DNA of 64,000 nucleotides from Lachnospiraceae bacterium (lineage in GTDB: Bacteria; Bacillota; Clostridia; Lachnospirales; Lachnospiraceae). The notes beneath the pieces are model-generated. The model had not been told where the DNA came from. It searched no databases and was given only the letters and a program-made list of their open reading frames with translations. This document shows, piece after piece, positions 9,551 through 18,643 of the stretch. Both the position numbers and the translations under genes were made by a program. The DNA is taken from assembly GCA_902363445.1 (NCBI GenBank), contig CABJAB010000006.1, forward strand, positions 194,778 to 258,777, in the 5' to 3' direction. Numbering within the stretch: position 1 is the first letter of the stretch; each line of letters begins with the position of its first letter.

Positions 9551-10051
9551 TTATCCTTCTATCAATGCCCCGTTCAGTCTGTCCTCGGCCTGCTCTACTG
9601 AAATCTGGAAGATCTCAGCGGTTTCCGCATAGAGGCTGGCCTCTACCTTTTTCAGATTCTGCTCATCCGAGATACCCAGCTTCTTCACATTCGCCAGACG
9701 CCTCCGCTTCTCTTCCTTTATCCCTTTCCACATCTGCAGCCACTTTTCAAACTCGCAGGAATGCAGTACCTCTGCATACTCCTTCTGCCGTTGTCTCTCA
9801 TCCTCATTATACAAAGATTTCAGCTTCGGTATCCCCGCCAGGAGCTTCTCAGCGTTCGGCCCGCTCATGATCTTCCGGACTATCCTCTTCTTCGGATTTT
9901 CCGTTTTCACATAAAGCGTCGTCCCTCTACAGCACAGAGGCTGCAAATAGTAATATTCCGTACCTCCATCCAAAAAGTCCGGAGTCCCTATCCTCATGAC
10001 GGAACAAACCTCGCTGCATCCATACACTACTACATCATTCACACGATACAA
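9551..10051 (-). CDS. CarD/CdnL/TRCF-type RNA-polymerase-binding regulator
   Basis: About 166 residues. The N-terminus [15 protein letters not shown] matches the RNA-polymerase-interacting Tudor-like domain of CarD and of TRCF, and the helical C-terminal half ([12 protein letters not shown] onward, basic) fits the DNA-binding part. CarD proteins modulate open-complex formation, and Clostridia often have several paralogues. I choose a TTG start at 10051, preceded by AGGGTG, because the protein then begins as family members do. An upstream ATG at 10105 is possible but has no ribosome site. Confidence 0.75.
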   Translation of the reverse strand: MYRVNDVVVYGCSEVCSVMRIGTPDFLDGGTEYYYLQPLCCRGTTLYVKTENPKKRIVRKIMSGPNAEKLLAGIPKLKSLYNEDERQRQKEYAEVLHSCEFEKWLQMWKGIKEEKRRRLANVKKLGISDEQNLKKVEASLYAETAEIFQISVEQAEDRLNGALIEG

Positions 10052-10167
10052 TTTTTCACCCTGCTTTCCAGTCCTGTGGAGCCATTTAAAAATCCTCAGA
10101 TTCATAAAACAGCAGTTGCTGATTTTATTATATCACAAAAAAGCCGAAAATTAAAGGCATTTTTCTT

Positions 10168-10641
10168 TCAGAATCCTTCCAGTCTTCTCCGCTTCCTAAG
10201 ACGCTGACGTTTTTCGGCCCCTTCCCACTCGGCCTGCTGCCCTGGCGTCTCCACGATCAGCCTGGGCACCCGCTTTGGTCTTTCTTCTTCATCCAACGCC
10301 ACCATCACGATATACGCTCTGTTAATGGGCCGCCTCATCCCGTCCAGGGACTCCACATAAGTATCTACCCGCACTTCCATGGAGGAATTCCCTACATGAG
10401 TTATCCGGCCCACCAGGACCACCGTATCCCCTGCATATGCGCCCTGCTTAAACTGAAGATTGTCGATGGCCGCCGTGATGATGTTCGATTCGCTGTGCCT
10501 TCTGGCTACGACGCCTGACACCTCGTCTATCCATTCCAGGAGCTGTCCGCCGAACAGTCTTCCCGCCCCGTTCAGATGGGTCGGAAACAGAAGGTGGACC
10601 TGCTCCGCCATGGAATCCTCCATATGCTTTTCTTCTTTCAT
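10168..10641 (-). CDS. Hotdog-fold acyl-CoA thioesterase (YkhA/YciA family)
   Basis: A 157-residue single hotdog domain. The family pattern NGAGRLFGGQLLEWIDEVSG, with the catalytic Asp in WIDE, and the downstream AIDNLQFKQGAYAGD segment are present. These enzymes hydrolyse acyl-CoA to free CoA and are cytosolic. The ATG at 10641 follows GGAAGGAGTG and is preferred over the longer open frame. The C-terminus ends in a basic RQRLRKRRRLEG tail. It lies 41 bp after the response-regulator gene and may be the last gene of the ppx-ppk operon. Confidence 0.85.
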   Translation of the reverse strand: MKEEKHMEDSMAEQVHLLFPTHLNGAGRLFGGQLLEWIDEVSGVVARRHSESNIITAAIDNLQFKQGAYAGDTVVLVGRITHVGNSSMEVRVDTYVESLDGMRRPINRAYIVMVALDEEERPKRVPRLIVETPGQQAEWEGAEKRQRLRKRRRLEGF

Positions 10642-10682
10642 GGCACTCCTTCCTGAAGGCTGGCAGGACGCCGGCGTTTTTA

Positions 10683-11384
10683 TCATTTCTCGATCTTATA
10701 TCCCACGCCCCACACTGTGGTAATGATCTTCTCCGGCCTGGTATCTTCTTTCATCTTTCCCCGGAGCCTCCTGATATGGACCATGACTGTATTATTCGCT
10801 TCGTATACCCGCTCTCTCCAGACCTGGCTGAAGATTTCATCGGTGCTGAAGACCTTCCCTGGATTGGAAGCGAGCAGATACAATACGTCAAACTCAATCG
10901 GCGTCAGGCGCACTTCCTCTCCATATACCTTCACCTGACGGCTCACCCGGTCCATGACCAGTCCCCGGATGGACAGGATATCCTTCCCTTCCGGCTCCTC
11001 CTGGCCCGTGTCCATTTCCATATAGCGGCGGAGCTGCGCTCCCACCCTGGCCACTACCTCCAGGGGGTTCACAGGCTCCGTCACATAGTCATCGGCTCCG
11101 CTTCCGAGTCCGATGATCTTATCCATATTTTCCATCTTTTCGCTGAGCATGATGATCGGAATGTTGCTCACCTTCCTGATCTGCCTGCACATGGAGACGC
11201 TGTCCATACCGGATACCGCCATGCCCAGGATCACCAGATGAATGGCCTTTTCGTCCAGGATATCAAACCCCTCTTCGGCATTTCCCGCCCGGTACACCTG
11301 ATATCCCGCACTGACCAGATGAAGCTCTATGGTGTCCGCCGCTTCTTTTTTTCCGCTTACGATGAGTATATTCACCTGGGGCAA
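10683..11384 (-). CDS. OmpR/PhoB-type response regulator with aspartate-less pseudo-receiver
   Basis: A 233-residue protein with a receiver domain (1-115) and an OmpR-type winged helix (about 135-232, ending TVWGVGYKI). The receiver keeps the fold but loses its chemistry. The acidic pair after LIV is Ser10-Gly11, the phospho-acceptor position in VILGMAVSGMDS is Gly54, and the conserved Lys is Glu103 in TEPV. Phosphorylation is therefore not expected. Such atypical regulators work by ligand binding, dimer state or constant DNA binding. No kinase is adjacent. It starts at a TTG preceded by AGGAGGGG. It lies 91 bp downstream of ppk1 on the same strand, hinting at a link to polyphosphate or phosphate control. 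Confidence 0.88.
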   Translation of the reverse strand: MPQVNILIVSGKKEAADTIELHLVSAGYQVYRAGNAEEGFDILDEKAIHLVILGMAVSGMDSVSMCRQIRKVSNIPIIMLSEKMENMDKIIGLGSGADDYVTEPVNPLEVVARVGAQLRRYMEMDTGQEEPEGKDILSIRGLVMDRVSRQVKVYGEEVRLTPIEFDVLYLLASNPGKVFSTDEIFSQVWRERVYEANNTVMVHIRRLRGKMKEDTRPEKIITTVWGVGYKIEK

Positions 11385-11475
11385 AACAGCCCCTCCTCTC
11401 TGTTCACAAAAATCTCAAGTACAATTTTGCTGCAATTTCAGTCTTATTTTAACATAAAGGCCCAAAAAGAGCAAT

Positions 11476-13623
11476 TTATTCCGGAGATTCCCTTGGAACA
11501 AAGACTCTGCCTGTCATCGCCGCATTCCTTCCCCTCACCGGCGGTTTAGCCGCTTTGACGGCTTCCGCGCAGAACCGGCTCTGGGAATCCACCAGGATCT
11601 TTCCCCGTTTGTCCGGCTTTTCATAGGTATCGTCCGGAAGCAGGACATGGGCTTTTACGTTGTCCTCCAGCTCCACCTCCAGGATGTGGAGTACCTTTTC
11701 CCTATTTTCCTGTACCTCCACCGGGAAGAGAAGCTCTACCCGGCAGTCCAGATTCCGGGGCATCCAGTCCGCGCTTCCCATATAGATTTCATAATCTCCG
11801 CCGTTTTCAAAATAAAAGATCCTGCTGTGCTCCAGAAATGTCCCGACGATGGAGCGGACCGATATGGTATCGCTGATCCCGGGAATCCCCACCTTCAGAC
11901 AGCAGATGCCCCGGACGATCAGATCAATCTTCACCCCGGCGGCAGAGGCCTTGTAGAGACTCTGGATGATGACCGGGTCACAGAGGGAATTCATCTTCGC
12001 GATAATCCTGCCTTCATGTCCCTTCTTCACCCATTTGATTTCTCTCTCAATCAGGGACACAAACCGGTTTTTCAGCCAAAGGGGAGCCAGGGACAGCTTA
12101 TTCCACGCCAGAGGCTCCGAGTATCCCGACAGCATATTGAAAACCGCGCTGGCGTCCTCGCCGGTGGCTTTGTCGCAGGTCATGATTCCCGTATCCGTAT
12201 AGAGCTTGGCCGTAGAATCATTGTAGTTCCCTGTGGCCATATGGACATAGCGGCAAATCCCTTCCTCTTCCTTCCTGACTACCAGACATATTTTACAGTG
12301 GGTCTTAAGGCCCAAAAGCCCATAGATCACGTGGCAGCCGGCCTGCTCCAGTTTCTTGGCCCATATGATGTTGTTTTCCTCATCGAAACGCGCTTTCAGC
12401 TCGACCAGGACCGACACCTGCTTGCCGTTTTCCGCGGCCTTCGCGAGAGCCGCCACGATCGGGGAATTGCCGCTGACCCGGTAGAGCGTCTGCTTAATGG
12501 CCAGGACCTGGGGATCCGAAGCGGCCCGCCGCACAAAATCCACAACCGGATCAAAGGACTCATAGGGATGATGCAGAAATATATTACCCTTTTTTATATT
12601 TGTAAAAATGTCATCTTCGTTGGCCAATTCCGGCACCGCCTGGGGAACCCAGGGCCTCTGCCTCAGATGGTCAAAGCCTTTTATCCCATACAGCTTCATG
12701 AGAAACGTCAGATCCAGAGGGCCGTTGATCGTAAATATATCCTCATCCCGGATCACAAATTCTTTTTTGAGGATCTTTAAAAGCCGTTTGTCAATGCTCT
12801 CCTCCACTTCCAGGCGGATGACCTCGCCCCACTGGCGCCGTTTCAGCTGCCTTTCAATCTCTTTTAACAGATCCTCCGCTTCCTCCTCGTCAATGGGGAG
12901 ATCCGCGTTTCGCATGATCCGGTACGGATGCGCGCATACGATATCATAATTGAGGAACAGCCTGCTCATATTCCGTTCAATGATCTCTTCCAGAAGGATG
13001 ACGTTCCTCACGCCGTCCTTTCCCGGCAGCTCTATGATCCTTGGAAGTACGGCGGGCACTTGTACCGTGGCAAAATCCAGGGCTCCTTTTCCCTCTCCGC
13101 CCTTTTTCTTTTTCAAAAGAGCCGCGATATTCAGTGTCTTGTTCCGGATCAGCGGAAAGGGCCTGGAGGAATCCACCGCCATGGGCGTCACCACCGGATA
13201 GACGGAAGTCTCAAAAAATTGATCCGCAAACTGCTTCTGCTCCTCATCCATGAGCTCATGGCGGGGAATAAAGACCAGACCCTCTTTTTTAAGGAGCGGG
13301 AGCAGGGAACGGTTCCAGGTGGAATACTGGGTATCCACCAGCTGATGCATACCCTCCCCGATCTTCTCCAGCTGCTCTCTGGGAGTCATGCCGGCAATAT
13401 CCTTTTTTGTATAATCCGCATGTACCATATCCTTAAGGGACGCCACCCGGACCATTACAAACTCATCCAGATTCGAGGCGGTGATAGACAAGAACTTCAG
13501 CCGTTCAAACAACAGATTGCTCTTGTCCCTCGCTTCTCCCAGGACTCTGATATTAAACTGAAGCCAGGACAGTTCCCTGTTCTGGAAATATTCGCTTTTC
13601 TGGAATTCCTTTCCCTCTGCCAT
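11476..13623 (-). CDS. ppk1: Polyphosphate kinase 1
   Basis: A 715-residue PPK1, which reversibly makes polyphosphate from ATP. The N-terminal domain starts NRELSWLQFNIRVL and includes ITASNLDEFVMVR. The catalytic phospholipase-D-like halves show the autophosphorylated-His region HMATGNYNDSTAKLYTD and the second half GSADWMPRNLDCRVE. Length agrees with the family. It starts 3 bp after the ppx stop, so the two are one transcription unit. The short C-terminal tail is variable. Confidence 0.95.
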   Translation of the reverse strand: MAEGKEFQKSEYFQNRELSWLQFNIRVLGEARDKSNLLFERLKFLSITASNLDEFVMVRVASLKDMVHADYTKKDIAGMTPREQLEKIGEGMHQLVDTQYSTWNRSLLPLLKKEGLVFIPRHELMDEEQKQFADQFFETSVYPVVTPMAVDSSRPFPLIRNKTLNIAALLKKKKGGEGKGALDFATVQVPAVLPRIIELPGKDGVRNVILLEEIIERNMSRLFLNYDIVCAHPYRIMRNADLPIDEEEAEDLLKEIERQLKRRQWGEVIRLEVEESIDKRLLKILKKEFVIRDEDIFTINGPLDLTFLMKLYGIKGFDHLRQRPWVPQAVPELANEDDIFTNIKKGNIFLHHPYESFDPVVDFVRRAASDPQVLAIKQTLYRVSGNSPIVAALAKAAENGKQVSVLVELKARFDEENNIIWAKKLEQAGCHVIYGLLGLKTHCKICLVVRKEEEGICRYVHMATGNYNDSTAKLYTDTGIMTCDKATGEDASAVFNMLSGYSEPLAWNKLSLAPLWLKNRFVSLIEREIKWVKKGHEGRIIAKMNSLCDPVIIQSLYKASAAGVKIDLIVRGICCLKVGIPGISDTISVRSIVGTFLEHSRIFYFENGGDYEIYMGSADWMPRNLDCRVELLFPVEVQENREKVLHILEVELEDNVKAHVLLPDDTYEKPDKRGKILVDSQSRFCAEAVKAAKPPVRGRNAAMTGRVFVPRESPE

Positions 13624-13626
13624 AGT

Positions 13627-15153
13627 TTATATTCCCTTCTTCTTCCTTAACACCGGCCTGATGCCATAGACTTCTTCAAAGAAATCCGCCTTCTGTTTGA
13701 ACAGGCTCTCCTCCAGCATGATGTTCTCTGCTGAATCGGTAGTCAGAAACATCTGCTGGTCCTTGATGGATACCCGGATATCCTTGAATTTCTGTCTGTG
13801 GCTCCTGTCCATGGCGTTCCCGATCTTAAGGATCGCCGTCAGCTTGGCTATGATGATCCTCATATCCTTATTCAGGGTATAAGAATCCGCCGTATAATCG
13901 AATTCCATCGTATTGTATTTCACCACATTGGCGATAATCTCCCTTTCTTTATGGGAAACGCCGATAATCTCTGTAGACATGATGATATTATAGGCGCACT
14001 CGCCCGGGGTCCGCATACTGATATATTTCCCGCAGTCATGAAGGATCGTGCTGATCTGCAGGAGCAGCCGCTCCCGTTTCCCCAGGCCATGGTATTTCCT
14101 CATGCTGTCAAATATATTCAGGACATTCTTTTCCAGAATTGCCGAATGTTCTTTATCGCTCATATACCGCTTTGCGATATTCCGGGCGGCCACCAGGATA
14201 TCCTGTGAAAAGTCATGGGGAAACCTCAGAAGCTTTTTCTGCTCCGCGTACTCCGCTACGATGCCGTCTCCCAGACGGACTCCCGGAAGCCAAACCATCT
14301 CGGCTCCCGTGATCTCGATCAGCTTTTTATATACCATGGCCCCGGGGACGATGAGAGCCACAAATTCCGCCGGAATATCATATTTCTCCGCGATCTGCTC
14401 CTCGCTCATATCCCGCAGCGCCTGATAGAACTCCTGAAACTCCTGGACGCTGATGCGCTGCTTGTCGGCATGGGCCCCGCGGCCCATATATAAGGCGCAT
14501 ACTCCCGTAGCAATGATATTCTTCACTTCTCGTTCCTTTAAGAACAGCTTCTTGAAGGTCTGGATATCATTGTCGATCAGTTCCTGGATGATCTGCTTTT
14601 TATCACTGTTTGTCCCGCCTGTCTTGTCCAGGATCTGATGGATGCGGAGCGCCCCCAGCTGGAGATTCTGCGTCGTCACCAGCGCATCTTTGTCGAACAG
14701 GGATATCTGCATGCTGCCGGACCCCACCTCAGCGATAGCAGTTCCTTTCTGAATGATATTGTTGAACTCGTTTTCTTTGGCCGCGATGGCCTTATAGCAT
14801 AAAAACCGCTGTTCCGAGTTACTCAGTACGTCTACTTCTAAACCGGTGCGGACCTTGATCTGGTCCAGCACCACCTCCCGGTTTTCCGCTTCCCGGATCG
14901 CACTGGTGCCGTAAGCCTTATATCCGTCTACCTGGAACTCTGCCATGACTCCCTTGAACTTGGAAAGCAGCTTACACATCTCATCCACCCGGTCATAACT
15001 GATGATACCCCTGTCATAGGTATCGCGCCCCAGGCCGATGACCTTCCTCACCCGGTTTAACTGCGTGATCCCCTTTTTCGGAGAGATCTCGTATATCGTA
15101 AGCTCCAGTTCATAAGACCCCACATCGATTGCTGCGAATGTCGCAACTGCCAT
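13627..15153 (-). CDS. ppx: Exopolyphosphatase / guanosine pentaphosphatase (Ppx/GppA)
   Basis: A 508-residue protein. The N-terminal ASKHA ATPase fold begins AAIDVGSYELELTIYEI and includes the phosphate-binding EVGSGSMQISLF loop. The C-terminal third is an HD-like helical domain with LHDCGKYI. Ppx removes terminal phosphates from polyphosphate or pppGpp. The usual N-terminal motif is IDxGSNxxxL; here the residue after GS is Tyr instead of Asn, a small deviation. The ATG at 15153 follows GAGGGGTG. It is the first gene of the operon with ppk1 and the pseudo-receiver regulator. Confidence 0.9.
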   Translation of the reverse strand: MAVATFAAIDVGSYELELTIYEISPKKGITQLNRVRKVIGLGRDTYDRGIISYDRVDEMCKLLSKFKGVMAEFQVDGYKAYGTSAIREAENREVVLDQIKVRTGLEVDVLSNSEQRFLCYKAIAAKENEFNNIIQKGTAIAEVGSGSMQISLFDKDALVTTQNLQLGALRIHQILDKTGGTNSDKKQIIQELIDNDIQTFKKLFLKEREVKNIIATGVCALYMGRGAHADKQRISVQEFQEFYQALRDMSEEQIAEKYDIPAEFVALIVPGAMVYKKLIEITGAEMVWLPGVRLGDGIVAEYAEQKKLLRFPHDFSQDILVAARNIAKRYMSDKEHSAILEKNVLNIFDSMRKYHGLGKRERLLLQISTILHDCGKYISMRTPGECAYNIIMSTEIIGVSHKEREIIANVVKYNTMEFDYTADSYTLNKDMRIIIAKLTAILKIGNAMDRSHRQKFKDIRVSIKDQQMFLTTDSAENIMLEESLFKQKADFFEEVYGIRPVLRKKKGI

Positions 15154-15237
15154 TTTATCACCCCTCGCCGGCATTCTTCTTTTGTTACTATTTTACTCCA
15201 TCTTTCAGCTAAAATGCAAGTAAGAAACACGTAAAGA

Positions 15238-15283
15238 GGGTTTCCCGGACGTTCCTCCTTCCGGAGGCTTCGCCGGGAAACCC
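15238..15283 (-). terminator. Terminator of the folate/pheA/DUF815 unit
   Basis: A long stem GGGTTTCCCGG / CCGGGAAACCC encloses an inner CCTCC/GGAGG hairpin and lies between the end of the DUF815 gene and the ppx start. The T-run is better on the plus strand, so it may work in both directions. Confidence 0.65.
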
Positions 15284-15305
15284 TTTTTAATCGATCATTC
15301 TTATT

Positions 15306-16571
15306 TTATTTTCGTTTTCCCATCAGATAGGTGATAAATTGAATTGCCGTCCTGCCGGATATGCCGCCGTGAGAAAGCTCCCATTTATTGGCCTCGGCCA
15401 GAAGCTCTTCCTCCGGCATACAGATGCCGTTCCGCTCTGCCAGCGTCTTCACGATGGTCTGGAACTCCTTCGGCTCCGGTCTTCCATAATAAATCGTAAC
15501 GCCGAACCGGGCCACCAAGGACAGCTTTTCCTGAACGGTGTCGGAACGGTGCATATCCTCGCGCACCTCTTCCTTGTCACTGAACTTCTCCCGGATTAAA
15601 TGCCGCCTGTTGGAGGTGGCATAGATCAGCACATTGCCGGGCTTTACCTCCAGGCCGCCTTCTATGATGGCCTTCAGATACTTATATTCTATCTCAAATT
15701 CTTCAAAGGAGAGATCGTCCATATAAATGATGAATTTATAATTCCGGTTTTTAATCTGTCCGATCACCACCGACAGATCCTGAAACTGATGCTTGTAGAT
15801 CTCTATCATCCTCAGGCCCTGGTCGTAATATTTATGCAGGATGGCCTTGATGCTGGAGGACTTCCCCGTCCCGCTGTCACCGAACAGCAGACAGTTGTTG
15901 GCTTCCCGTCCTTCCACAAAGGCCTCTGTATTCTCTATCAGCTTCTGCTTCTGCAGTTCATATCCCACCAGATCATCCAGATAGACGTGCTCAATATTTT
16001 TTATGGGGACGATATGGGTCTTCTCCCGCTCCCTTTCCACACGAAATGCCTTGTGCAGTCCGAACTTGCCCACTCCGAAGTGACGGTAGAATTCCGTAAC
16101 GATATCCAGCCAGATTTCCGGACTCTCCGCCTCCGCCAGAGCCACGCTCAGGGACTGGATATTATCCCGGATGCGCCGGTTGAAAATCTTGCTGTGAGTC
16201 CCGGTGCTTTCATAGTCTTTTAATAGACCGAATACCGGGCACCCCGTCTCCTCATCCAGACGCTCCAGGTCATAATCAAACCACTCCTTGAAGATTTCAA
16301 AGTCGTGGCGCGCCAGAGAATTTATGGTGCCTTTTACCTTTCCCCGAATCTCACAGGCGGTGCTGAACGCATTTTCATTGGTCGCCAGAATATAGGCCAG
16401 AAAGCTGTGCCAGAGATTCCCCTTGAACCCATGAGATGCGGAAAATTCCACCAGCGCCCCTGCGGTCCTGTAGGGGTCCGGCACACGGCTGCTTTCCATG
16501 AGCGCCGCCATCTCTTCCAGAAGCTCTTTGTGTCCCGGCTCCCGGTATAATATCAGATTATTTGTTTTCAT
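15306..16571 (-). CDS. DUF815-family AAA+ ATPase
   Basis: A 421-residue ATPase with an N-terminal helical region (about 1-190), then a P-loop domain with Walker A GDSGTGKSS and Walker B-like FIIYMDDLSFEEFE, followed by sensor-type ATSNRRHL. This matches the DUF815 family, found widely in bacteria without a firm role. The ATG at 16571 lies inside the 3' end of pheA (14-bp overlap), so the two are probably co-translated. It ends the fol-pheA run. Confidence 0.88.
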   Translation of the reverse strand: MKTNNLILYREPGHKELLEEMAALMESSRVPDPYRTAGALVEFSASHGFKGNLWHSFLAYILATNENAFSTACEIRGKVKGTINSLARHDFEIFKEWFDYDLERLDEETGCPVFGLLKDYESTGTHSKIFNRRIRDNIQSLSVALAEAESPEIWLDIVTEFYRHFGVGKFGLHKAFRVEREREKTHIVPIKNIEHVYLDDLVGYELQKQKLIENTEAFVEGREANNCLLFGDSGTGKSSSIKAILHKYYDQGLRMIEIYKHQFQDLSVVIGQIKNRNYKFIIYMDDLSFEEFEIEYKYLKAIIEGGLEVKPGNVLIYATSNRRHLIREKFSDKEEVREDMHRSDTVQEKLSLVARFGVTIYYGRPEPKEFQTIVKTLAERNGICMPEEELLAEANKWELSHGGISGRTAIQFITYLMGKRK

Positions 16572-17721
16572 CGATGTTTTTTCCCTTATCCGTATAGTAA
16601 TTGCCCAGGATTCTGAAATAGTTGGCCTCCTCCAGGATTCCCCTGAGGGCATTCTTCACCCCCGCGTCTCCCAGGTTCCCTTCAAAGTCCACGAAAAACC
16701 GGAATTCCCAAGGGCGCCCCAAAATAGGCCTGGACTCCAACTTCAGCATATTTAACCCATTGTAAGTCAAATGTGACAGCATGTTGTAAAGCGCGGCATT
16801 CTCGTGGTTCGTTTCAAAGCAGAGGCTTAACTTGTTAGAATCCGCCACATACATTTTCCGGCTGGCCACCACGATAAAACGAGTGGTATTCCCCCGGCTG
16901 TTCATGATATTCCTGTCCAGGACCTTAAGGCCGTATAAGCAGCCGGCCATTTCGCTGGCGATGGCGGCATGTGTGATGTCTTTTTCCTCCTGCACCCGCT
17001 TGGCGCTGAGGGCCGTATTGCTGGTGCTGTATTTCGTAAGCTCCCTGTGCTCCTCCAGAAACCGGCTGCACTGCATCAGCCCCTGTGGGTGAGAATAGAC
17101 CGTCTGGATATCGGAGAGCTCCGCCTCCGGCAGTCCCAAAAGCACATGGTCCACCTTTACAAAAGTCTCCCCCACGATATAGTTATCGTATTTCACCAGC
17201 AGGTCATAGACATCCGATACGCTTCCCGCCGAAGAATTCTCTATGGGAAGTACCGCAAAGTCGGCCGTTCCGGCACAGATGGCTTTCATGGCGTCATCCC
17301 AGGTCTTCACGTGAGATACCTTTGCCTTTTCCCCAAAGAACTGGAGAGCGGCCGCATGACTGTACGCCCCCTCCACTCCCTGAAAGACCACATTGGCCCG
17401 GGATTTCTGCAAGTTCGGCACCATTTCAAAGGGCAGGCCGGTGATGACCCCTTTGTCCGCCAGCAGCTGATACTGCAGCTTCCGGCTGATGGCCATGATC
17501 TGCGTAAACAATTCATGGACGCCATAACGGTTAAAATCGGAGTCCGCCATCTGCTGAATCGCCTCCAGCTTCTCCACCTCCCGTTTCCTGTCCAGCACCT
17601 GCATGCCCGTCTTTATTTTATACTCCGCCACCTCTTGGCAGAGGGCCATACGCTTTTCAAACTTCTGCACCAGATCTCTGTCGATATCGTCTATCTCTTT
17701 TCTGAGCTCGCCTAAATCCAT
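16558..17721 (-). CDS. pheA: Bifunctional chorismate mutase / prephenate dehydratase
   Basis: A 387-residue fusion making phenylpyruvate for phenylalanine. Residues about 1-85 form an AroQ chorismate mutase (LRKEIDDIDRDLVQ, KRMALCQEVAEYK). Residues about 110-290 form the dehydratase, with GVEGAYSHAAA, PIENSSAGSV and the NTTRFIV motif. Residues about 300-380 are an ACT domain with ESRP, the Phe-sensing element. The ATG at 17721 follows GGGAGAAG. It sits 35 bp after folBK, so folate and aromatic synthesis share a transcript here. Confidence 0.95.
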   Translation of the reverse strand: MDLGELRKEIDDIDRDLVQKFEKRMALCQEVAEYKIKTGMQVLDRKREVEKLEAIQQMADSDFNRYGVHELFTQIMAISRKLQYQLLADKGVITGLPFEMVPNLQKSRANVVFQGVEGAYSHAAALQFFGEKAKVSHVKTWDDAMKAICAGTADFAVLPIENSSAGSVSDVYDLLVKYDNYIVGETFVKVDHVLLGLPEAELSDIQTVYSHPQGLMQCSRFLEEHRELTKYSTSNTALSAKRVQEEKDITHAAIASEMAGCLYGLKVLDRNIMNSRGNTTRFIVVASRKMYVADSNKLSLCFETNHENAALYNMLSHLTYNGLNMLKLESRPILGRPWEFRFFVDFEGNLGDAGVKNALRGILEEANYFRILGNYYTDKGKNIDENK

Positions 17722-17756
17722 CTTTTCTTCTCCCACATTCCTATGCCGCGAAGCAC

Positions 17757-18578
17757 TTATTCCCTGTCTGAAAGTTCCTCTAAAAGCTCCTTCACCCGTT
17801 TTTTCAATACCGGGTGCATCTTGTAAGGAGCGATCTGCAACAGAGGCTCCAGAACAAACCTGCGCTTTTGTATCTCCGGATGAGGTACTGCCAGCTCCGG
17901 CTCCTCCAGGACTGCGTCATCATAAAACAACAAGTCCATGTCCAGAGTCCTCGGTCCCCAGTGGACCAGCCTTTCCCGGTTTTCCTTCTGCTCCGCCTTC
18001 TGAAGGACAGCTAGCAGCTCCATGGGAGTGAGCAGAGTCTCCAGCTCCAGGCAGCCATTTAAGAAATCCTCCTGCTCCACTCCTCCGTAAGGCTCTGTGA
18101 CGATCATATCCGAAATGCGGCCCACGCGAATCGCCGGATCGTCCCGCAGCACCTGTATCCCCGACTCAATATGGGCTTTCCTGTCCCCCATGTTGGAACC
18201 GAACGCCACATAAGCTTTGTGCCAGCACCGCTCTATCTTCACCGATACGGTATCAAGGGGCAGCCCCACCGGCGCCCAAGGTTTTTTGATCTCCAGAGTA
18301 ATGCCATTTAAAAGCGGCAGCGTCTGAAGCAGATACTCCGCCAGCTGTTCCGCAACCGCTTCTATCAGCCGGCTGGTGTGTTCCTTCATGAATCTGGTGA
18401 TCTCCTGGCACACCGTCCCATAATTTATGGAATATTCCAAATCGTCGGTCCGCCCCGCGGTCCGTATCTCCGTCCAAAGCTCCGCGCATACCAGAAATTT
18501 CTGCCCCAGAGCCGTCTCCTCCGGAAACACCCCGTGATTTGCGTATACCTCCAGATTCTGAATGGTTATTTTATCCAT
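17757..18578 (-). CDS. folK: Fused dihydroneopterin aldolase / HPPK (FolB-FolK)
   Basis: A 273-residue fusion. Residues 1-117 are dihydroneopterin aldolase (IQNLEVYANHGVFPEE, then the SINYGTV segment). Residues 120-273 are 6-hydroxymethyl-dihydropterin pyrophosphokinase (AYVAFGSNMGDR, RTLDMDLLFYDD, VPHPEIQKRRFVLEPL). It converts dihydroneopterin to the pyrophosphate that FolP uses. The fusion keeps two consecutive steps on one chain. The gene follows folP on the same strand. Confidence 0.95.
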   Translation of the reverse strand: MDKITIQNLEVYANHGVFPEETALGQKFLVCAELWTEIRTAGRTDDLEYSINYGTVCQEITRFMKEHTSRLIEAVAEQLAEYLLQTLPLLNGITLEIKKPWAPVGLPLDTVSVKIERCWHKAYVAFGSNMGDRKAHIESGIQVLRDDPAIRVGRISDMIVTEPYGGVEQEDFLNGCLELETLLTPMELLAVLQKAEQKENRERLVHWGPRTLDMDLLFYDDAVLEEPELAVPHPEIQKRRFVLEPLLQIAPYKMHPVLKKRVKELLEELSDRE

Positions 18579-18643
18579 AGCGTTTTATTCCTCGTCTGTT
18601 TCATCCGCGGCTCACCCGCGGGATTTTCTGCCCTCCGGGTCCG

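Noticed and set aside
11647..12780. A 377-residue open frame antisense to ppk1
   Set aside because: Shadow of a well-supported gene; no start signal and low-complexity His/Gln-rich translation.
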